NCBI GenBank assembly: GCA_030278955.1
Contig: JAOANR010000005.1
Coordinates: 33,793,105 to 33,857,104 of the forward strand
Direction: 5' to 3'
Length of the DNA: 64,000 nt
DNA from: Hygrophila difformis
Taxonomy: Eukaryota; Streptophyta; Magnoliopsida; Lamiales; Acanthaceae
Positions 56,701-64,000 of the stretch are shown piece after piece; position 1 is the first letter of the stretch, and the number at the start of each line of letters is the position of its first letter. The translations under genes and the position numbers were made by a program. The notes under the pieces were generated by a model. The model made no database searches, was not told the origin of the DNA, and saw only the letters and a program-made list of their open reading frames with translations.

Positions 56701-59700
56701 ACAGACTGTTGTGGCTGACCAGAATTTGCATATTGAAGCGTTTTGTTTTTATTTGATTCATCATGTGATGTGGAAAATATAACTTGGGACTTGTTTGGTT
56801 GGTGCTAAATTTGGTTCCTGTTTCAGGGAATGGAGTTTGAATTTGAGGGAAGCCAAAAGCTGTGATCTCATGTTAAATACTAAGATTGAATTTTGCCTTT
56901 GGTTGAGCAGTCTAGCCTCTTTGTTTTTAGAGTTACATTATGTAACTTGAAGTCTTGAATTGTGACAGAAGTAATCTAGCCGAATCCGAGGGATCATGTG
57001 ACAATCATATCTACTTAATAGTTAATAACAGATTAACACTATATTCTTAAATCCTAACTAGTTAAATTGTATATTATAAAGAGTTTATACTTTATAGTTT
57101 ATGCTCTCGTATTAATCTGAAATTGCTTATGTATTTTCATGTGCAGTTTTACTCAACAGTCCTCAGATCTTTGAGAAAATATTCAGGGATGACTTAGTTA
57201 TGGATATAATTGGATGCCTTGAATGTAAGTTCTTGCGACCCCCACCCTAACTGTATATTGCATCTATATCCATCTGCCGGTTTAGGCTTTCCTTTTTCCA
57301 CTTTTAACCTGCAACTTAGTCCATGTCCATGGAAAGTTTAAAATTAGTCCCAAAATTTCAAAACACGGAAAGTATTGTAATACTATTTGTTTCCGTTTTA
57401 TAAACTTAAGTGAATGGCCATGTGGCTGTAGAATTAGTTGCTTTTGATGAGAGTTCAATTTGTGTAAATTGAAAATTTGAACTGTATGAAAAGAAATAAT
57501 TGTTCTTTCGCATTATTTAACTCAATCAATTTCCTTGAAGTAAAATTACATGCTTAATTAGAATAATGACAATATACAGTAATGAAATTGAAATTGTTGC
57601 AAGAACTGTAGAATGGACGAATTAGATAAAGGGCACCGATATCCATACACAATACTCCATCCGTCCCATATTTATCTTCTTCGACACTGTAGATACGGAG
57701 TTTAAGAAAGTTGTATTTTATTATTTTCATGTGTACTTTTTGAGGGGTAAATTTGTCTCTTTTTGTCTTGTAGTGCAATTGTTAGTAAAATTAAGGATTG
57801 GTTTTTCTGTAAATATATGGACATGTAGGGACATTTTAGTAAAAAAAAATTCCCTTTTTGGTGTAGGAAGATAAATGTGGGACGTCCAAAAACGGAAAGT
57901 AAGAAGATAAATATGGGACGGAGGGAGTAAAAGTTAAGCCCACTCCAAAATTTCATATCATTTTTACCCTTTATTAAAAAATCCGCACCAACCCAAACAA
58001 CCCAAACCGACCGAAAACCCATCACTATTCATCTTCATCCTCTCTACTTCCTTGCGATCTTTTCTCGTCCTCCAAAAAATTTCAACATCTTAATTTTTCA
58101 ATTACTTCCAAAATCAAATTCAAAATTACTTAGTCCATTAACTCTAAAATTCAATCTTACCCCGAATTCAACACATACTCAGGACTAATACACATACAAT
58201 GGCCAGAGAAGGAGATGGGTTGGGTTGGATTGAATTAGATGGAGTGTTTAAATGGATGGGGTATTTTTGAGGATTACCTAGTTTGTGCATAATATAACAT
58301 TAATTAGTTTTTAAATTTATGGGGTGGGTGTGTATAAAATTGGGTAAATGAAGAAAAAAAGTGGGTGTCAATATACACACTCAGATAAAATTTATAAGTG
58401 GGAGGAAGATGTTCAGAAGAATGAAGTTTGATATTAAGTTTAATAAGAAAAGTACACCAAAATGTAAGTTTTATTTTATTATCATAGTTTTTCAGATCAG
58501 AAAGGCATCTAACTTTCAAAAGTAAGTGAAAATACCAAATGGTTTGATTGGTGAAATAAATTCAAATGAACTTCTCAATTGGACCCAAGCGAAATGCAAT
58601 AAAGTCCAACAACAAAACGGAATTGCTTTTTAGAAAGGCACAATGATGTACAAATGAAGTAAATTGCATCATTGATGATAATAATATAATATATGCAAAT
58701 AAACAAAGAAAAAAACATATGAAATAATATCATTCAAAAACCAATAGAGGGGTAAACAACATAGACAGTATTTGAATTTGGAACAAAACTGTATACAGGA
58801 TTGAGAATTATGAATCCGATAAAATATAAAATTTAAGAAGCAAATGGAACTATAGATCTTTTAACAGAATTATGTAGTGCGTTGTTTGAAGATTTTTTTT
58901 TATTATTTTTATTTGCTTTTTAGTCTTGTTTTTCAATTGTTGCTTTCAATTCAGTGTTTCATTTTGCTATCAATATTTAAAATTGATTTGATTGTCAAAA
59001 TTTATGGTGATATTATTGGTTTAATGATTTGCAATTTCTATTGAATTTCATTTTTCCATTTCCAATATAGTTTTACTAAGAGCTTTGGTATTTTTCGAAG
59101 CTTTATTCTTGTTTTTTATATATATATATACACATTTTCATTTCAATGAAGAAGCTGTATAAACATAAAATTTCACGTAAAATAATTTTCCAATTTTAAT
59201 GTATATATATCCAATCTATATTTTTGAAAATTTATTTTATTTAAATTTGACATTTAAAAATATACTTTGAAATATTTGAATCCAACAAGCTGTTAAATTA
59301 AGAAAATTTAATTTTTCATAAAATAGAACTAAAATGGCAAACCACAATTTTCTGTGGGATCAAATGTACAATTGTGTCACTTGTACCCAAAAACATTTAC
59401 AATTTAACCTAGTTGAGGTGGTTAATTCTAGATTTTCTTCTGATTTTGCTTTAAGATGGTTTTAAGTTTTCCAACCATAATGATGGTTGTCAAGCAAAAT
59501 AGTTTTGTTAGATGGGTTTGTGGATTGTATCTTTTCCAGCATGAAACAGTATATTGGTTCATTTTCGTAACAAAGCAATCAATTTTTTTTTTTTTTTTTT
59601 TTTTTTTGTGAGGCCAGCTATAATTTCATTTTCATTAATTCTAACCTACAACCATGATAGACTTTAAATTTGGTTATTCTTCTAAGTTCTAACTCCCTTA

Positions 59701-62700
59701 TTTACAATTTATGAACACTTCTATTCCACTTTAATGGGAAACTCTAGATTATTCAATATTTATGGAAGTTATGCTGTGTCTTGAATGCGACCTGCTCGGA
59801 ATTGATCCTGAAATGTCTTTTTATTGTGTGCTTTCTTTGCCCTTATGAGTGATATCTTCAAAAAATAACATGATTGTACTTTTGTATGCAGATGATCCTG
59901 AGGTGCCTCACATCTGTCATCGGAACTTGTTGAAAAAGCATGGATTTTATAAAGAGGTATAATATGAAGACAGTGAAAAGTGATGTTGGGATTTGTACTG
60001 TTTTATCTTTACTCTTTGATTTTTGAGAAGGGGGTTTTGGGCTTATGTTTTCTGCTAGGTCTGCTTATGATATTCGTTTCAGGTTGTACCTATTAAAGAT
60101 CCTGTAGTCATTTCAAAGATTTATCAAAATTATAGAATCGGTTACTTGAAGGTATCTAAAGTTCTCTCTCTCTCTCTCTCTCTCTCATTGTATTGCAATG
60201 AAAATTTTGTCTTCTATTGCTCATGTAGGATGCCATTCTTCCAAGGGCTTTGGATGAAGCAACAGTTGCTACTTTAAATTCCATCATACATTCAAACAAT
60301 GCCATTGTAAGATCAATTCTCTGTTGCTTCAATATTGTACATTATAAATATTGGTTATATTTTTGACAAATCCTTTTGTTTGTTTCTCACAGGTTGTTTC
60401 ATTACTAAGAGAGGATAGCACCTTTACTAAGGAATTGTTTGATAGGCTAAAATCCCCAACCACATCCAAAGATTCAAAGAAAGCATTAGTAAATATCACT
60501 ACTTGGCCCATGTCTGTGTAGTGTGTAAAGCTTGTAAAGTTGAATTTTTCTAGTGCTTTTGGGGCCAATTGAAGTTCATCTTTTATCTACTCTATTATTG
60601 AACTCGCTTTTTTATACTTAGACTGTTAGGTGTTGTATTAATGGTACTCTGAGATAAAATATTGATTCAAGCTGAAATGAAGAAAATTATTTGGCTATCT
60701 AGACAAATAAATCCAATGGCTGACACGTTTTTTATTTGGCAACATACTTGTTTGAAAGAGATTGAAACAAAAAACTGTTTGGATACAGCAAAACTTATGC
60801 ATTAGTTCTAACTCATTGTTCCAATATGTATTTTTATGGAATAAATATTTATACTTTTGTTTTCTTAAGTAATGTTGGCAAAAAGCAGAGGCAGAAACTA
60901 GATTGAGGCATGGGAAGATGGACAAAAAAAGCTCAAGCACTAGTCTATCATGTTTTTTATGGCTGTTGGGGTTAAAATTGTACTGTTTTCACTTTTTGTT
61001 TGGTAGTACTGCACAGGCTTATTATACAATAAGAAATTTAGAAAGCTGGGGTTTTAAATTGGTGAAATCAAGAAAATTAAATTAGGGAATCTTTATATTC
61101 CTCTGACCATGCCACTTAGTAGATATCCTCAAATAGAATTTAGTTCTGAGGGTTTATGCTCCTGCTGGTAGATATATGCCGGTATGTATGTGTATCTGGT
61201 TATTCATAACAGAAGATTACAGGCATTTAGTGAAAGCTTTTATGGTTTGGAATGTTTAGTGGTGTTATCGTAATGATGCCATGAATTTTTGTTTTATTTA
61301 TGATAATAAGAAAGTCTAGATCTTTCAATTTTCCTCACTCTGTTCCTTGTCTCACATGCTTGGTTATTGCTTCTTATAACAACAGCTTCTCATGATAATA
61401 GGTACACTTCTTGCATGAATTTTGTACGTTAAGCAAGAGCTTGCAGATGGTTCACCAGATGCGACTCTTTAGGTTTGTTATGCTGCATTTGTTAAGCATT
61501 TTCCACATATATGTCACAGTTTTGTCTTCTGGTCTGGACTTGATGCTTTCTTTAATTTGTCATCCCTTTACCATTTTTGACATTCTAAGTGAATGTCATG
61601 TCTCTTCACACTCGCACATACAAACACATAATCAATATCCATTATTTTGTGTGCATGGGAACTGTTATGCACTGTTATAATAATGCTTGGTGCCATGAAT
61701 AATATTAATGTAGTTTTGTTTATAGGTTTATATTTATTCTTGTAGGGATCTTGCCGATGAAGGAATTTTTGACATAATTGCAGATGTTTTGCAGAGTGAA
61801 GACAAGAAGCTCGTGTTGACTGTGTAAATGATCAGTAGTTTGTTGACTTCTTTTTTATTTGGTCTCCAATGTTCATGTTTAATTACTCATTTAGATAAAT
61901 TTTGTTGCAATGGATGCAGGACAGATATCCTAGTGCTTTTTTTGACTCAGGATCCAAATATCTTACGTTCTTATTTGGTCAGGCAGGACGGTGTGCTGTT
62001 TGGCCTTCTGGTGAGCAATTCTTCATTTTGTATTTCCGTGAGTTTACATTAATCTTTTGCAACATGTAGTGATCATATTTATTCTCGTCTAACCATCCAT
62101 AGAATAGGCACTTCTTCACTCGTAGGGCATGTTGTTGGTAAGGACACAAACTTCTTGATGTTTTCATATTGTGATTTTCTTCCAGAAGATGTTATGTTTG
62201 CCCTGGGTTGTGTCCCTTTATTGGGCTCTCTGCCTGAATTTATCTTTTATTTGCTGTATTATTTCATATATAGCTTACACCATCAATTTTATGGTTTGCC
62301 CCTTACAAGGTGTTGAAAGTTATGCTTATGGTGTGTTGAGTGTGTCGTATCACATTGGTGAATGTGTGGGATTCCCTCTTGTTTATATGGATTGGAGCTG
62401 CCTTATCCATAGCCAATTGGTTTTGGGTGAAAACCTCATATCCATGGTTTAACATTGTATAATAACCTTGGGTACTCGGATTGGGCATGTGTTGATCTTG
62501 GATGTGGTATTCGACTTTGAAATGAGTATCATCTCAAGAAGGGTGTGTTGAGTGTCCACATCGGTGAATGAGCGGATTCCCCCATTTTTTATATGAATAA
62601 GAGCTACTCCATCCATTGTCAATTGGTTTTGGGTTGGCATTGTTTAGCATGGGAGAACTTTTGGCTTGGATTTTGGGTGGCTGGCATGTATGATATTTTT

Positions 62701-62832
62701 GCCGGTCCCGGACCACTTAATGCACATCTATTTCAGGTGAAGAATATGCTGTCGGATTTTGGAGATAATATGCATTGTCAATTTCTGGAAATTCTTCGCA
62801 ATCTGTTGGAGACATATTCACCTGGATCTCAG
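50767..62832 (+). CDS. PP4R3: PP4R3/SMEK, regulatory subunit 3 of protein phosphatase 4, first 17 exons (gene continues beyond window)
   Basis: Exons: 50767-50811, 51228-51308, 51413-51512, 51587-51671, 51781-51830, 54231-54310, 55187-55246, 55674-55773, 57147-57224, 59892-59956, 60083-60151, 60229-60306, 60393-60488, 61402-61472, 61746-61823, 61920-62010, 62737-62832. They join without a stop to 441 codons, about half of the usual 800-900 residues. The start MGAQEKF is the plant form. Residues 1-110 are the PH/EVH1-like domain (RVKVYRLNSDGKWDDQGTGH, GLFVLDEEDNETLLAHRI, SWRDSEFSTELALSFQE). The SMK-1 helical region follows (ELRELPPVELPTLPLLLK, SPQIFEKIF, VPHICHRNLLKKH, RALDEATVATLNSIIHSNN, FLHEFCTLSKSLQMV, VLFLTQDPNILRSYLVRQ, NMHCQFLEILRNLLETY). 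In eukaryotes PP4R3 directs the PP4 catalytic subunit to substrates; the Arabidopsis relatives (PSY2L family) act in the nucleus. All introns are GT-AG except the fourth. Exon 15 uses GT|GTAAAT, giving V where relatives mostly have G. Confidence 0.93.
51672..51780 (+). other. GC-AG intron 4 of PP4R3
   Basis: Exon 4 ends TATGTATG and the intron begins GCAAGTATC and ends CATGTAG before GGATCATATATG. The split Trp codon TG|G restores the conserved CSYVWDHIC reading. No GT donor in frame gives this protein. GC donors are a known minor class, and this one has the strong GCAAGT context. Confidence 0.88.
52861..53704. mobile_element. hAT-like non-autonomous element, copy 2, with nested MITE
   Basis: Body 52869-53696 (828 bp) between perfect 8 bp duplications GGTATATG (52861-52868 and 53697-53704). 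Ends CAAGGTTTTAAATATC and (inverse) CATTGTTTTAAATATC. Interior rich in GAAATTTCGG dyads. Homologous along its length to the copy at 31986-32498, except for the MITE at 53060-53316. Confidence 0.92.
53058..53318. mobile_element. Stowaway-like MITE nested in the hAT-like element
   Basis: Body 53060-53316 (257 bp) between TA dinucleotides. Ends CTACCGTTCTC and (inverse) CTACCTCTGTTCTC. Interior matches the MITE at 49894-50153 in reverse orientation. The uninterrupted target TTAGTAATATGC is present in the sister element at 32173-32184. Confidence 0.92.
54311..55186 (+). other. PP4R3 intron 6 with a small antisense LTR-element relic
   Basis: Two related segments read on the minus strand as LTRs: about 55072-54905, starting TGTTGGGAGAATATAAAATC, and about 54502-54350. 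Both share GTTTATCTATTGTATTAGGC-like sequence and a CTCTATAAATAGAG TATA dyad. Between them, in element order, come a decayed primer site (antisense of GGCTCTGTTATGATA, 54893-54907), about 380 bp of non-coding DNA and a purine tract (antisense of TTCCCCCTCGAAATG, 54501-54515). It resembles a TRIM or a heavily deleted copia element. Boundaries are approximate. Confidence 0.6.
55774..57146 (+). other. PP4R3 intron 8, nothing recognised
   Basis: 1.37 kb AT-rich intron, GTAAGT to TGTGCAG. The small frames in it have no family resemblance and no repeats were identified by eye. Confidence 0.6.
57225..59891 (+). other. PP4R3 intron 9, 2.67 kb
   Basis: GTAAGT to TGTATGCAG. Holds the Stowaway-like MITE at 57653-57929 and a T-run of about 25 at 59582-59606. 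The rest (58.0-59.5 kb) is AT-rich and unassigned. Confidence 0.65.
57653..57929. mobile_element. Stowaway-like MITE in intron 9
   Basis: Body 57655-57927 (273 bp) between TA dinucleotides. Left end CTCCATCCGTCCCATATTTA, right end (inverse) CTCCCTCCGTCCCATATTTA. Both continue with TCTTCTT. The interior differs from the 49.9 and 53.1 kb MITEs, so it is another subfamily. Confidence 0.93.
60164..60186. repeat. (CT)n microsatellite in PP4R3 intron 11
   Basis: About 11 CT dinucleotides shortly after the exon 11 donor site. Possible length polymorphism within a 77 bp intron. Confidence 0.9.
60489..61401 (+). other. PP4R3 intron 13, nothing recognised
   Basis: 0.9 kb, GTAAAT to ATAATAG. AT-rich; no repeat or coding segment recognised. 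Confidence 0.6.
62011..62736 (+). other. PP4R3 intron 16 with a pair of direct repeats
   Basis: Two related segments, 62334-62430 and 62546-62637, each starting TGTTGAGTG and sharing CACATYGGTGAATG, GGATTCCC, TATATGRAT and CAATTGGTTTTGGGT. They are separated by about 115 bp. The start TGTTGAG and wording such as CACATCGGTG resemble LTR or TRIM sequence seen in many plant genomes, but no primer site or target duplication was found. Confidence 0.6.
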
Positions 62833-64000
62833 GTGTGCACTTGTCTTTTGGTTGCTTAAGCTCTTAATTACTTTTCAACATCCAATTGTTGCCATTGTCA
62901 TCATAGTCATGGTGAAAATATTTCTTTTTATACTTGGCTATAACTGACCAATTTTAAACATGTTAGACCTTGAACTAATTGGTTCCAGACTTCTTGAAAT
63001 GATGGACAAAGTTCCATGTCTGGAAATCAGGGAATTTTGAATCCTTCATAGCAATACATTGTAGGATAAGGACTTGAGCCTATTAGACTTGGCTTATTTT
63101 AGGTGCTTATAAGCTCTTATCACTTTGAAGACATGTTAAGTGCTTAGAATCTCTAAACTCTTACATTTAAATTTTAATTGGGTTACTTAGTGTTCGGTTA
63201 ATAAACATTAAAGTTGATCTCAAAAAAATAAAAAAATAAATTAAAAAGTAAAAAATAAGAAAAAAGAAAAGAAAAGACTAAAGTTGTTTTTAAATATTAA
63301 AGTGAAAATAATTAAAGAGACTAAGACAGTAATAAATTGCCTAAAGTAATAAATAAGCTTGAACTTGCTACCTTGCTAATATTTATTTTTTATTTTATTT
63401 TTTCTTAAAAGAAGAACATTACGCAATACTTTAGAAAAGCTTTTTAAGCTCTTCAACAACTTTTAATAGTTTTAAAAGGGCTCAAAAGTTAAATCAAACA
63501 CGGTCTTCATGAGGGATCTGTACATCACCTTTAGAATAGTTTGCCGTATTATCAATTTCTCAGATCTATGTCTTAGTGAAAAGGATTGAAATTGACAGAA
63601 CAGGTGTCCGTTAGTTTAGGAACAAAATTCATAACCCAAACAAGACTTCTTGAACAGCGAACAACCAGTTTTGCAAGATTGGTCACATCCTTGGTAAACT
63701 GACTGAAATTGTGGCCGTGTTAGCACTTAGCGGCTGCAGTGTTCAAATTCAAGTATTCAACCACTGTCCTGCTTTTTTGGGATAAATTGTTTATCCATCA
63801 TTCTGTATTTTGTCTTTCATGGGATTGCATGCAATAGTTTTTGCTGATTCTTTCCATATTCTCTTTGGACCACACCAGATATTTATCAAGTCCATGGCAG
63901 TGTAAAACTTTGACCGCAGAAGCTATGAATTATGATTCAGTACTTGATCAATTTCCATATTTTCTGCATTTTTCTCCGCAATGTAGCTAGGATTTCCCGT
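62833..64000 (+). other. PP4R3 intron 17 (incomplete)
   Basis: Begins GTGTGC after exon 17. No following PP4R3 exon was found before the window end, so the intron is at least 1.17 kb. The sequence is AT-rich with an A/AAAT-rich patch at 63221-63275 and nothing else recognised. Confidence 0.6.

Noticed and set aside
57702..58025. 107-codon minus-strand ORF in PP4R3 intron 9
   Set aside because: It begins in the inverted-repeat MITE and extends into AT-rich intron; no coding signature.

Overview
The window is plant nuclear DNA, most likely from a eudicot (possibly an asterid). The evidence is a spliced plant-type PP4R3/SMEK gene, a Cassandra TRIM with its 5S-derived LTR, an RNase H-bearing plant L1 LINE, Ty1/copia and Tekay-type Ty3/Gypsy elements, and TA-flanked Stowaway-like MITEs. 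No bacterial-style operons, CRISPR arrays or functional RNA genes were seen. The only certain host gene is at the right end; nearly everything left of about 50 kb is nested or decayed mobile DNA.

Layout. 1-1113: 3' end of a broken copia element with its LTR. 1.2-3.7 kb: non-autonomous DNA elements, a GRF zinc-finger-like fragment and a field of short hairpins. 3.75-6.29 kb: antisense Gypsy pol relic. 6.3-25.4 kb: non-coding repeat DNA containing three copies of a 2.13 kb unit packed with TGACG/CGTCA sites. An 11.1 kb Tekay-type retrotransposon (7563-18704) with nearly identical LTRs and a single 1554-codon gag-pol frame is inserted in the first copy. 25.4-30.5 kb: a copia element whose gag-protease part is inverted relative to its integrase and is interrupted by a 2.5 kb solo LTR. 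30.6-32.6 kb: a LINE 3' fragment carrying a hAT-like MITE. 32.8-39.0 kb: an antisense L1-type LINE with both ORFs broken and a 545 bp tandem duplication in its reverse transcriptase. 39.0-44.7 kb: mostly unassigned AT-rich DNA with two related tRNA-derived SINEs, a diverged direct repeat and a degenerate 23 bp minisatellite. 44.7-47.6 kb: a 2.9 kb solo LTR. 49.0-49.5 kb: a truncated Cassandra TRIM.

The host gene starts at 50767 and runs off the right edge. Seventeen exons encode the first 441 residues of the regulatory subunit 3 of protein phosphatase 4 (PP4R3/SMEK family). They join in frame with GT-AG introns, except for one GC-AG intron. Its introns hold a hAT-like MITE with a nested Stowaway-like MITE, a small LTR-element relic, another MITE and a pair of direct repeats.

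The least conventional observations are: (a) the 2.13 kb tandem unit with a 26 bp perfect palindrome; (b) evidence that one LTR family has begun its LTR at different polypurine tracts; (c) a separate acidic coiled-coil ORF between the primer-binding site and gag of the Tekay-type element; (d) a hairpin family near 3.1-3.5 kb whose arms change in a compensatory way; (e) several insertions with exact target duplications and, in two cases, a paralogous empty site inside the window. Coordinates of decayed elements are approximate. All family assignments are by eye from motifs.
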